This document shows, in pieces, positions 8,401-14,823 of a stretch of 30,963 bases of DNA. Under the pieces are notes generated by a model. The model worked only from the letters and a program-made list of their open reading frames with translations. It had not been told where the DNA came from and did no database searches. The stretch's first letter is position 1; each line of letters begins with the position of its first letter. This DNA is from BMS3Bbin07 sp036244995 (lineage in GTDB: Bacteria > Nitrospirota > Thermodesulfovibrionia > Thermodesulfovibrionales > JdFR-85), in contig BTTF01000013.1 of assembly GCA_036244995.1 (NCBI GenBank), positions 1 through 30,963 on the forward strand. Reading direction: 5' to 3'. A program made the position numbers and the translations under genes.

Positions 8401-8499
8401 ATCTTTGAAAAAATACTGGAAGATCAGTCATTCGGTAAGCTGGTAAAAGAACTGATGATGAAAAAAGTATATGCAAGGATGAATGAAGTAGATAGTTAA
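5461..8499 (+). CDS. hsdR: Type I restriction endonuclease subunit R
   Basis: HsdR supplies ATP-driven DNA translocation and cleavage. The 1012-residue protein has an N-terminal PD-(D/E)xK nuclease domain (D at about 139 in NSVDLVLSLNG and the ELK of PVATLELKN at about 153-155). It is followed by a superfamily 2 helicase motor with Walker A SAGSGKS (about 305-311), the DEAH box (about 411-414), FTSTPK, and the late motifs YQTGFDQPLLHTLYVDKP and VQTLSRLNR. A helical C-terminal region, needed in this family for binding the methylase core, completes it. The ATG at 5461 has GAGG at 5448-5451 ahead of it; a GTG at 5446 would overlap that site. The gene is intact and of normal length, so the system can be expected to restrict DNA. 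It is the last gene of the operon. Confidence 0.96.
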   Translation: MDKITSENAFETAIIQSLIETGGYSEGNAGGYSPELGMFKAEVLQFLKDTQGRQWEKLSAIHGSDVENRIIQRLYKEMDLRGSLDVIRNGFVDYGVRFKCAFFKPESGLNPDTIKLYEQNRLKVIRQVYYSKKNKNSVDLVLSLNGLPVATLELKNRFTGQSTAQAKKQYATTRDNKELLFAFKKRALVHFAVDDEAVYMTTRIEGGKTWWLPFNKGHRQGSGNPPNPTGYRTAYLWHEILAKDSWLEIIGRFVHLQTEEFEFEGRKSKKQKMIFPRFHQLDAVRKMTAHVRENGAGHNYLVQHSAGSGKSNSIAWLAYRLSGLHNDHDKRIFDSVVVVTDRRVLDSQLQNTIYQFEHKAGVVQRIDKDSQQLADAIEGSANIIITTLQKFPHVIGLVGKLPSRKYAVIIDEAHSSQGGEASKKMKEVLASPESQEEDHGSLETREPYPKYGEGDDTEPVESQDLVNHYIEKSAASRGQQANLSFFAFTSTPKYKTLAVFGYQDSNGKPQPFHLYSMRQAIEEGFILDVLQNYTTYSLYFKLSKAIEDDPVINKKKAARAIGRFVSLHPHNLAQKTEIIIEHFRQVVAVKIGGRAKAMLVTASRLHAKRYFEEFNRYIRENGYENDIKILVAFSGKVIDDNFPDGVSEPQLTGFGEKELPKVFNGEEYKILIVADKYQTGFDQPLLHTLYVDKPLSGVKAVQTLSRLNRIAPGKEDTFVLDFVNDRETILESFQPYYELTTVGEEPEPNHLYDLKAKLDEWQVYLTSEIDALAKVYFRPGTRMTAGTQAKLYSFIDPAVDRYTAIETEDEKEEFKKSLRTWTNLYSFLAQIMPFREPEFEKFYAYAKLLLTKLPKRDLSESMKLVDEVAMEYYRLQKIKEGSIDLITGEEGELDGLSEAGIKRAKEERAALSEIIDVLNERFGTEFEEADRLFFEQIEAELMEDSTLRTQAKVNKLDTFKYAFEELFVDKLIERMDQNQDIFEKILEDQSFGKLVKELMMKKVYARMNEVDS

Positions 8500-8575
8500 A
8501 ATCACACAACAATTACATTCACGCTGACCCCTTGCTTTTGTTGCGTTGTTTACAATGGGTAACCAAAAAAAGAAC

Positions 8576-9470
8576 GGGGTCAAGTCTTGTTTCTTGCAAT
8601 TTTAATAAGAATAGAATATGAAGGGGCAGTATATCACATAACCTCAAGAGGCAATGCGGGGGAACCTGTTTTCAGAGATAAAGAAGACCGGGAAAACATA
8701 CTTGCAACAATAAAAAGAGTAAGGGACCGTTATAACTGGCTGTGCCACGGCTACAGTCTGATGGACAATCATTACCACCTGATAATAGAAACCCCTGATG
8801 GGAATCTGTCAAAAGGAATGAGACAATTAAATGGAGTATACACACAGGCCTTTAATAAAAGGCACAAGAGGGCAGGCCATATCTTTCAAGGCAGATACAA
8901 AGCAATACTCATAGAAAAAGAGAGTCATTTACTTGAAGTATGCAGATATGTTGTATTGAATCCGGTAAGGGCCGGGATGGTACAGAGGCCCGATGAATGG
9001 AAATGGAGCAGTTACCGTGGGACAGCGGGACTGAGAAAGCCCCATCCATGCTTAACAGCAGACTGGGTATTGGGACAATTTGGAAAGAGGAAATGGCAGG
9101 CGCAAAAGAAATATAAAGAATTTGTAAAAGCCGGGATAGGAGGGGAGAGAATATGGAAGGAAGTGAAAGGACAGAGTATACTTGGGAAAGAGGACTTTAT
9201 GGAGAGCCTGATAGACTATGTAAAAGGGTATCGGGATATAAAAGAAATACCTATGGGTCAGAGATATGCAAGCAGACGGGAGCTTGACGTATTATTTGAT
9301 GAAGAAATAAAAGGTGACAGGAAAAAGCGGAAGGAAAAAGTGCAGGAAGCAGTAGAAAAACATGGTTACAGCCAGAAAGAGGTTGCGGATTACATCGGCA
9401 TACATTATTCTGTAATAAGCAGATTACTTAAAGGGCGACCCTGAAATGCAAGAAACAAGACTTGAACCCC
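8576..9470 (+). mobile_element. RAYT element with terminal inverted repeats
   Basis: The left end 8576-8598 (begins GGGGTCAAGTCTTGTTTCTT) and the right end 9447-9470 (ends ACAAGACTTGAACCCC) are inverted repeats that differ by one extra base. They enclose a single transposase gene. A further TGACCCC at 8525-8531 lies just outside and can pair with the start of the left end, suggesting extra REP-like hairpin structure. No target duplication was seen, as expected for Y1 enzymes. The element sits between hsdR and a toxin-antitoxin pair. Confidence 0.82.
8587..9444 (+). CDS. REP-associated tyrosine transposase with C-terminal HTH
   Basis: The 285-residue protein is a Y1-type transposase of the RAYT group, of a different subtype from the copy in the hsd operon. 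It has the N-terminal block RIEYEGAVYHITSRGN, the HUH motif in LMDNHYHLIIET (about 60-66), HIFQGRYKAILIEK (about 98-111) and the probable catalytic tyrosine in CRYVVLNPVRAGM (about 124). The C-terminal 45 residues (KVQEAVEKHGYSQKEVADYI) form a helix-turn-helix like those in DnaA-type or Xre-type domains. The start is uncertain: no ATG exists before the conserved N-terminus, and the TTG at 8587 lies within the left terminal repeat. Relatives begin with a few residues before RIEYEG, so the original start codon may have been lost and expression may be poor. Confidence 0.9.
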   Translation: MFLAILIRIEYEGAVYHITSRGNAGEPVFRDKEDRENILATIKRVRDRYNWLCHGYSLMDNHYHLIIETPDGNLSKGMRQLNGVYTQAFNKRHKRAGHIFQGRYKAILIEKESHLLEVCRYVVLNPVRAGMVQRPDEWKWSSYRGTAGLRKPHPCLTADWVLGQFGKRKWQAQKKYKEFVKAGIGGERIWKEVKGQSILGKEDFMESLIDYVKGYRDIKEIPMGQRYASRRELDVLFDEEIKGDRKKRKEKVQEAVEKHGYSQKEVADYIGIHYSVISRLLKGRP

Positions 9471-9630
9471 AATGCTGCTCTGCGATTTACTTATTTCTTC
9501 CTCAATTTCTCTATACTTTATCACATCTTAGAAACATATGCAACTCTAATTGCTGACACAAAGAACCCCGCACACGTCCATTTGCACGAGCACAAAAAAA
9601 TAGTGTTAAACAGAACGGGGGTTAAAAAAA

Positions 9631-10032
9631 TTACCCGATTTTTCTAAGGAATTCCGCAAGTTTTATAATACTTGTCTGTCCGTATTTCTTTAAATCAAGA
9701 AGATGCCTGTCCCCGGTTACAAGAAAATCTGCTTTTGAATGTTCTGCGCATTCGAGGATTCTGTTATCAGGTTCATCATGCAATATCTTGATCCTGCTTC
9801 CTGGTTTAACAACGGTTGAAACAGAGCCGATATGTTTGATTGTGGCTGTTATCTGTTCGTCACTCCACAGGAACTTCTCTTTGAGCTTTCCGGCTGTTTC
9901 AGTAAGGATCGGCACAGAGGTATAGAGTCCTATCTTCTTTTCAACAGTAAGGAGGTATGCTTCCTCTGCCTTGCCTCCTGGTGTAATGAATGCGGAAATG
10001 TAGATGTTTGTGTCGAATACGGCCCTGATCAC
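9631..10032 (-). CDS. PIN-domain toxin of a toxin-antitoxin pair
   Basis: The 133-residue protein is a PIN-domain ribonuclease of the VapC-like 'putative toxin, PIN family'. Four acidic residues expected for the metal site are present: D7 in VFDTN, E45 in ILTETAG, D89 in DEPDNRILECA and D108 in VTGDRHLL. It starts with GTG, sharing one base with the TAG stop of the antitoxin gene, so the two are translationally coupled. PIN toxins cut RNA and are neutralised by the partner. The catalytic set is complete, so the toxin is probably functional. Its target RNA cannot be predicted from sequence. Confidence 0.87.
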   Translation of the reverse strand: MIRAVFDTNIYISAFITPGGKAEEAYLLTVEKKIGLYTSVPILTETAGKLKEKFLWSDEQITATIKHIGSVSTVVKPGSRIKILHDEPDNRILECAEHSKADFLVTGDRHLLDLKKYGQTSIIKLAEFLRKIG

Positions 10033-10277
10033 TACCGGCCTTCGAAAACGATTTTTTCGATCTCTTTCTCTGTTATTTTCAGCTCCCTGGCTTTCCTTGC
10101 ACCGTACCTCTGCAGAGTATAGAACTCTTTTTTGAGTTTTTCCTCCTTGTACAGTTCAAACATTTCCCGGAAGAGCTGGCTGATCGTTTCCCCTTGAATC
10201 TTTGCTATCTTTCTGTACTCCTGTGCAGTTTCCGGGGGTACGGATATGGTTATGGCTACCCTCTGTCGTTTTTCCAT
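10032..10277 (-). CDS. Ribbon-helix-helix antitoxin
   Basis: This 81-residue basic protein has a ribbon-helix-helix (CopG/MetJ-like) N-terminus: the strand QRVAITISVP followed by helices PETAQEYRKIAK and ISQLFREMFELY. The C-terminal charged tail (RKARELKITEKEIEKIV) would wrap the PIN toxin encoded directly downstream. AGGAGG at 10283-10288 on the minus strand, 5 bases before the ATG, gives strong initiation. A perfect palindrome covers the promoter, consistent with autorepression by this protein. The symbol vapB would fit by function, but RHH antitoxins of PIN toxins are diverse, so none is assigned. Confidence 0.85.
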   Translation of the reverse strand: MEKRQRVAITISVPPETAQEYRKIAKIQGETISQLFREMFELYKEEKLKKEFYTLQRYGARKARELKITEKEIEKIVFEGR

Positions 10278-10287
10278 TAGAACCTCC

Positions 10288-10312
10288 TATGGTATTACCA
10301 TGTAATACCATA
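10288..10312. promoter_or_regulatory. Palindromic operator of the toxin-antitoxin operon
   Basis: TATGGTATTAC and GTAATACCATA are perfect 11-base inverted arms separated by CAT. The site overlaps the predicted -10 box and touches the ribosome-binding site of the antitoxin gene, so bound RHH protein could block transcription. Confidence 0.8.
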
Positions 10313-10336
10313 ACACAGATAATCATGCCCCGTCAA
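10307..10336 (-). promoter_or_regulatory. Sigma-70-like promoter of the toxin-antitoxin operon
   Basis: On the minus strand TTGACG (10331-10336) is followed after 18 bases by TATGGT (10307-10312), about 30 bases upstream of the antitoxin ATG. The -10 box lies in the right arm of the operator palindrome. Confidence 0.6.
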
Positions 10337-10412
10337 TGCAGGTACTGGAGGGCAGGTCATAAGAAGTACACTTTTTATACCTGATAATCAAACTGACCTT
10401 TTTTATCCACAA

Positions 10413-10493
10413 TTAATACCTGTAGTAGTCAGACTTGAACGGTCCTTCCTTGGGAATATCGAGATACCCGGACTGGGCATCGGTAAGCGTGGT
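10413..10493 (-). pseudogene. ahcY: C-terminal relic of S-adenosylhomocysteine hydrolase
   Basis: Minus-strand translation reads TTLTDAQSGYLDIPKEGP, then FKSDYYRY and a stop. This matches the invariant C-terminus of AhcY proteins (LT-x2-Q-x2-YL-x-(I/V)P-x-EGP(Y/F)K-x-D-(H/Y)YRY). The tail carries the conserved Lys-Tyr end that reaches the NAD site of the neighbouring subunit. An in-frame TAG at 10494-10496 lies just upstream and nothing further upstream resembles AhcY, so only 26 codons survive. It is too short to fold or act. It marks a deletion or recombination point behind the toxin-antitoxin pair. Confidence 0.8.
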
Positions 10494-10941
10494 CTAAACC
10501 TCATAAATATTAAAAGTATAGTAACTGCCTATCCCGGCGGGTTGGGCTCCCGGAGAGCAGGTTTCTGTATTACCGGTTCTTAAGTATTATCAGGTTTTCA
10601 GCCAACAATTGCAAGTAAACGAGTGAAGATTTGATGCCCAAAAACTTTTCCTCTCATGTTTCATCCCTCATGGTAAGGCCGGGAAGGTCAAAAGTTTTCC
10701 CCTCTATCAATGGGATTCAGGGGTGTGTTCCTCTTCATGGTTCCTTATATTAACCCGTTAACTATTATCAGAGAAACTTGTTTGTCTGTAATATCAACCG
10801 CTTAACCGGTTAAAACCCTGTATTTGTTCACAGGGAAAACTGAATGCCTGAATCTCTGCGGTATAAATGTGCCGTATAGTGTTATAGTAACAATATGTAT
10901 ATCATGGATAATTGGAAAAAATTTTTAAAAGGAGTTTCAAT
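10494..10941. other. Intergenic region before the SET gene; no gene recognised
   Basis: No coding frame or RNA family is convincing here. The stretch holds a GC-rich patch (about 10531-10565), two similar segments (CAAAAACTTTTCCTCTCAT near 10630 and TCAAAAGTTTTCCCCTCTAT near 10688), and two palindromic sites of the form TTAACC(C/G)GTTAA at 10750-10761 and 10802-10813, the second perfect. The sites could bind a regulator of the downstream SET gene. A promoter was not identified with confidence. Confidence 0.5.
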
Positions 10942-11418
10942 ATGGACGATGGATTTGAGTTAAGAGTATCTGATAGAAAAGGGGAAGGCATTTTTGCGAC
11001 GAGATCATTTAAGATTGGTGAAATCGTAATGGTCGGAGTAATCGAAAAAAGACTGGAGGAGAATCACTCTCATGCTTCACAGATAGGCGAAAATGAATAT
11101 GTGTTTCACTCTGGATCAATAAGTAAGGTTAATCATTCCTGTGACCCTAATTGCGGTATCAGAATCAATGAAACCGGTGCCCATGACTTTGCAGCCATAA
11201 GAGAAATTATCGCTGATGAAGAAATAACCTTTGATTATGCCATGAGAAATTATGGTGTTGATTATTTCCCGAAACAGTGCATGTGCGGCTCGGAAATATG
11301 TCGTGGTAAAGTTACCGGTTGGAAGGATTTACCTGAGGCGAGGAAAAAGGCATACGAGGGGTTTGTTGCTCCTTACCTTCTTGAAATGGATGCCAGGTAC
11401 TGTGCTGAACAAACATAG
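10942..11418 (+). CDS. SET-domain protein (putative protein-lysine methyltransferase)
   Basis: The 158-residue protein is a minimal SET domain. It shows the N-terminal block RKGEGIFATRSFKIGEIV (about 12-29), the SAM/active-site motif NHSCDPNC (64-71), EEITFDYAM (about 93-101) and a post-SET cysteine cluster CMCGSEICRG (C113, C115, C120), which with C68 could bind zinc as in eukaryotic SET proteins. SET enzymes move a methyl group from SAM to lysine. Bacterial members are sporadic and their substrates mostly unknown; ribosomal or nucleoid proteins are possible. AAGGAG ending 7 bases before the ATG at 10942 fixes the start. The gene stands about 100 bases ahead of a second methyltransferase-like gene and may share its transcript. 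Confidence 0.9.
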   Translation: MDDGFELRVSDRKGEGIFATRSFKIGEIVMVGVIEKRLEENHSHASQIGENEYVFHSGSISKVNHSCDPNCGIRINETGAHDFAAIREIIADEEITFDYAMRNYGVDYFPKQCMCGSEICRGKVTGWKDLPEARKKAYEGFVAPYLLEMDARYCAEQT

Positions 11419-11520
11419 TACGTAATTCATCGTTTTGCTAAGGTTTCCTCTTCTACCCAGGTAAAAAGGTGATTTTTATGTCTGGCATCTAAGAGTTTAA
11501 AAAGAGGCGGCGGAAAGGTC

Positions 11521-12006
11521 ATGTGGTTATACATAGGTTTATGTATTTTCTTAAGCATCTGGATAATTCTGTGTATATATGTCTTTTCCGGGATAAAAAA
11601 GACCTACGACAGAGCCGGGGTATTCACTGACAAACTTCTGAATACCTGGTTTGTTATGTGGGCATTTCACCATATACCGGTTATACTGTCAGCGGGGATG
11701 ATCGGGTTTCGTTCCTTGCGTATATCCACAGGACAGGATGTTTCAAAGCTTGTTACCTCCGGGATATACCGGTGGAGCAGGAACCCGCAGTTTATCGGCT
11801 GGGTATTGATGCTTTCAGGCATATCGCTTGCCGGACGGTCAGGATTGGCCTTTGTGCTTACCGGGGTGTTTGCTATCGTGATTCATTTGTACACTACACG
11901 TATGGAGGAGCCTTATCTTGAGCGTTTGTATGGAGAGGGATACCGCCAATATAAATTGAGCGCTCCAAGATATATCGGGATACCAGAAAAAATAAAGGGA
12001 AAATAA
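11521..12006 (+). CDS. Isoprenylcysteine/phospholipid methyltransferase-like membrane protein
   Basis: The 161-residue protein has about four hydrophobic segments (near residues 2-22, 42-60, 90-105 and 108-125). Its C-terminal pattern is that of ICMT/PEMT-family SAM-dependent methyltransferases: SGIYRWSRNPQFIGW (about 81-95) and then EEPYLERLYGEGYRQYKLSAPRYIG. The R-NP-Q/Y-x-G and EE-x-L-x3-G-x2-Y motifs bind SAM in this fold. Bacterial members methylate lipids, prenyl groups or small molecules, and the substrate cannot be read from the sequence. A GGAAAGG precedes the ATG. coaE follows after a single base, so the two genes are co-transcribed, although no functional link to CoA synthesis is known. 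Confidence 0.86.
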   Translation: MWLYIGLCIFLSIWIILCIYVFSGIKKTYDRAGVFTDKLLNTWFVMWAFHHIPVILSAGMIGFRSLRISTGQDVSKLVTSGIYRWSRNPQFIGWVLMLSGISLAGRSGLAFVLTGVFAIVIHLYTTRMEEPYLERLYGEGYRQYKLSAPRYIGIPEKIKGK

Positions 12007-12007
12007 A

Positions 12008-12613
12008 ATGCTTGTGGGCCTTACCGGTGGTTTTGGATGCGGAAAGTCCACCGTGCTTAAGTTATTTGAAAAACTCGGCGCTACTGTACTCAGCGCTGAT
12101 TCAATCGTTCATGACCTGTTAGAGAGAGCAGAGGTCAGGGATTCCATAGTGAAGATGTTTGGCCCGGATATACTCGGAAGGGGAGAGATTGACAGAAAGA
12201 AACTCTCTAAAAAGGTCTTCTCTGATGAAATCCAGAGAAAGAAGCTGGAGAAGCTGATACATCCCCTTGTTCTTGAAACAATAGATCAGACATATAAGAA
12301 GGCTGCTAATCCAACCTCCAACCTGAAAGTTATTATGGTCGTGGAGATTCCCCTGCTTTTTGAGACAGGATTTGATAAGCGGTTGGATGCCGTGGTTGTT
12401 GTCAGGTCTGAAGCGGAGGTTGTCCGCGAACGATTAAGGAGAAAGGGTTTTTCCGATGAAGAGATAGGGACAAGGGCTGCTGCTCAGTTACCGATTGATG
12501 AAAAGGCTTCCAGGGCAGATTTTGTGATAGACAATTCAGGTTCTCTGGAGGATACGGAACAGCAGGTGAGGGCGGTATGGGAAGATTTATCGAGAACCCG
12601 GAGCCAGAGATGA
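12008..12613 (+). CDS. coaE: Dephospho-CoA kinase
   Basis: CoaE phosphorylates the 3'-hydroxyl of dephospho-CoA with ATP, the last step of coenzyme A synthesis, in the cytosol. The 201-residue protein has the P-loop GGFGCGKST (7-15), the segment VLSADSIVHDLL (about 27-38, containing the conserved Asp), KLIHPLVLE (about 80-88) and VVEIPLLFETG (about 104-114), followed by the lid and VVVVRSEAEVVRERLRRKG. Length is normal. The gene begins 1 base after the preceding stop and is the last gene of its group. A large inverted repeat follows its stop. Confidence 0.96.
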   Translation: MLVGLTGGFGCGKSTVLKLFEKLGATVLSADSIVHDLLERAEVRDSIVKMFGPDILGRGEIDRKKLSKKVFSDEIQRKKLEKLIHPLVLETIDQTYKKAANPTSNLKVIMVVEIPLLFETGFDKRLDAVVVVRSEAEVVRERLRRKGFSDEEIGTRAAAQLPIDEKASRADFVIDNSGSLEDTEQQVRAVWEDLSRTRSQR

Positions 12614-12621
12614 GAGGTTTT

Positions 12622-12757
12622 AAGGAGAGACATGATTAACCCTTCACTCATTCTCGTCGGGCATCCGGCCCTCCTCCGAGGAAAGTACCACGGTTCACCA
12701 TCCAGGTGAAGCCTTTGTGATACTTAAAACCGTTCAGGGTTAATCATGTCTCTCCTT
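12622..12757. repeat. 22-bp inverted repeat between convergent coaE and slt
   Basis: Arms 12622-12643 (AAGGAGAGACATGATTAACC and two more bases) and 12736-12757 are perfect reverse complements. The right arm overlaps the last codons and stop of slt, so the left arm is an inverted copy of the slt 3' end placed after coaE. A second 9-base pair (12616-12624 with 12723-12731, GGTTTTAAG/CTTAAAACC) overlaps it and offers an alternative fold. The interior also has short complementary stretches. It could act as a bidirectional terminator, though no U-run follows the stem, or be a small inverted duplication. Confidence 0.85.
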
Positions 12758-14806
12758 TACATTGCCCAATGCTGTTTTATCGCTCATTTTTTTCTGCCCG
12801 TATATATCGAGATACTTGAAATATGAACGCAGTACCTTTTTTACATAGAGCCGCGTCTCTTTATAGGGGATGTCCTCAATGAACTCATCGACTTCATTGT
12901 ACTGATTGGCCTCAAGCCATCTCCTGACAGCGTGCTCTCCTGCATTATAGGCTGCCACAGCCATTGGGACAGACCCGAACTCGCGAATCAACTGCCCGAG
13001 ATAGTAACTGCCCAGGGTTATATTTAAATCGGGTTTCATAATTTCATCGTCCGAAAGCAACCCTGTCTTATAGCCGAGTGATTTTGCCATTCTCCGTGCG
13101 GTAAAAGGCATGAGCTGCATAAGGCCCAGCGCCCCGGACCTTGAGATTGCCTTTCTGTTAAACCTGCTTTCCTCCCGCATCACTGACAGAATAACAAGGG
13201 GGTCGATATTGTAATCAGCCGATATTTTGTCAATAATATCACTATATACAGCAGGGTAAAGGAGCGCGGAAGTCCCGGGAAATCTCTTCAGTTTGTTTGC
13301 GCAGCGGAAAGACTCATTAAATGCCCCTAAAGACTGGAGATACCTGCATATCTTCAATCTGTCATAATCCCCTTCCGGCCTGTAACTGTCAATCTCTTTT
13401 ATTGCATAATCCCGCAGACCAACACTGTTGAGAAAGTCAGCCCGTTTAAGGGTTAGCGAAAGTCTGTCCGGGAAATCTACAGGTTCGGGAGTTTTAACCC
13501 TGGACAGGTTATCTATTTCCCTATTGAAGATCGGGTTCTCTTTTTTAAATGAGTCCCGGAGCTCAACTCTCCCCGATGTCAGAGTGATACCGCCGGACCT
13601 CATCCGTCCCAGAAGTGCATAGAAGGAGTCACCTGTTATGCTGCTGTAAAGTCTTTTCGCATTTTGTCCGAGACTTTCAAGTGATCTTGCCTGCCAGTAA
13701 AGATAACCCGGGTTTCTGTGCAGACGGTAGAGGTCTCTGAAATTATATGATGCACTGAGAAAATCTCCCATTAAATACTCCGTCCATGCAATATGCCAGA
13801 GTGATTGCTCCTTGCAGGGATAGTTTCTGTAGGCTGTCCTGAATATCTTCAGGGCCTCATCAAACTCCATATCACGTCTTTTCCGGATTCCTTTAAGCAG
13901 AAAGAGGGTGCAGGTCTCTTTGGTCTTTTTGTCTCTTGCCAGCTCAAGCATATTTTCAAAGAGATCATAATCACCTGCCCTGTAACAGGATATTGCCGCC
14001 TTCTGGATGTTGTCGGCCTTTTGATAATAAGAGGCTGCCCTGCTGTAATCCTTCATACGAAAATATGTATCGGCAAGGGAGGTGTAAAGTGGTTTTCTCT
14101 CACTGCCGGCCAGTTTGTTCAATCTCGTCAGGAGCAGGCTTTCGGACTCTTTCAGCCTGAGAGACCTGCGAAGGTTTTTGCTCATCAGGATGATTTCTTC
14201 TGTAGTAAGGTCATCAGGAGAGACCACATCCTTAAGCTCCGTATAATATCTATCAGCCTTAATGTATAAGGATTTAAAGATATCCCCGGCCTCTCTCTCC
14301 ATTCCTGCCCTCTTTAAGGTCTTTGCATAGAGATACCGGGCTTCCTGGTCAGAAGGAAAGTCCTTAAGATAATCCCTGATCGCCTTCAGGATAATTGAAT
14401 AGTAGCAAGCATTCCTTTCAAAACACCCGTCTATCTCCGGCCATATATCCTGTTCGTCAAGGGTTGCATAGAGGGCTTTAATCTTTAACAACCGTACATC
14501 TTTAGAGAGGTATGTCCCCTGATAGAGAGAAAGAAATTCATCTATATCCTCAAGGCTCTGATAATAATCCCCTTTCGTGTAGGCATCCATGGCACTGAGA
14601 AACAGGATATAATCAGTGAAGAGGTAGGTTTCCCCACTATTGAGAACCAAACGTGTTATTACTTCATTATATTGTCCTGTCTCAACAGGACTATTCAGTA
14701 CCCTGTTCCCGGTCCCGGCAAAAGCGGCATTTGTGTAACCGGTAAAAACCGGGAAAGCGATAAGAGCGAATAAAATAATGAGAAAATATCTAAATCTCTT
14801 TTTCAT
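12740..14806 (-). CDS. slt: Soluble lytic murein transglycosylase with TPR-like N-terminus
   Basis: The enzyme cleaves peptidoglycan between MurNAc and GlcNAc, leaving 1,6-anhydro ends, in the periplasm. Its 688 residues begin with a signal peptide (KKRF, then a hydrophobic stretch to about residue 30). A long helical TPR-like region follows (about 40-500), comparable to the superhelical ring of Slt70. The C-terminal SLT domain (about 520-660) has ILSVMREESRFN with the catalytic Glu (about E546), SGALGLMQLMPFTA, NITLGSYYLGQL and AVAAYNAGE. All signature blocks are present. The gene converges on coaE and ends inside an inverted repeat. It lies 17 bases after the flavoprotein gene upstream on the same strand, so the pair may be one transcript. 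Confidence 0.93.
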   Translation of the reverse strand: MKKRFRYFLIILFALIAFPVFTGYTNAAFAGTGNRVLNSPVETGQYNEVITRLVLNSGETYLFTDYILFLSAMDAYTKGDYYQSLEDIDEFLSLYQGTYLSKDVRLLKIKALYATLDEQDIWPEIDGCFERNACYYSIILKAIRDYLKDFPSDQEARYLYAKTLKRAGMEREAGDIFKSLYIKADRYYTELKDVVSPDDLTTEEIILMSKNLRRSLRLKESESLLLTRLNKLAGSERKPLYTSLADTYFRMKDYSRAASYYQKADNIQKAAISCYRAGDYDLFENMLELARDKKTKETCTLFLLKGIRKRRDMEFDEALKIFRTAYRNYPCKEQSLWHIAWTEYLMGDFLSASYNFRDLYRLHRNPGYLYWQARSLESLGQNAKRLYSSITGDSFYALLGRMRSGGITLTSGRVELRDSFKKENPIFNREIDNLSRVKTPEPVDFPDRLSLTLKRADFLNSVGLRDYAIKEIDSYRPEGDYDRLKICRYLQSLGAFNESFRCANKLKRFPGTSALLYPAVYSDIIDKISADYNIDPLVILSVMREESRFNRKAISRSGALGLMQLMPFTARRMAKSLGYKTGLLSDDEIMKPDLNITLGSYYLGQLIREFGSVPMAVAAYNAGEHAVRRWLEANQYNEVDEFIEDIPYKETRLYVKKVLRSYFKYLDIYGQKKMSDKTALGNVKERHD

Positions 14807-14823
14807 ATGACGATCTGTGTTTT

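Noticed and set aside
9616..9645. Possible rho-independent terminator (CGGGGG...TTACCCG then a T-run)
   Set aside because: The stem needs bulges and overlaps the toxin's last codons; too weak to list as a feature.
9462..9647. Plus-strand open frame after the second RAYT
   Set aside because: It begins inside the terminal repeat, has no recognisable domain or ribosome site, and runs into the 3' end of the toxin gene.
10525..10570. GC-rich patch considered as a riboswitch or structured RNA
   Set aside because: No known riboswitch core was recognised and the pairings seen are only about four bases long.
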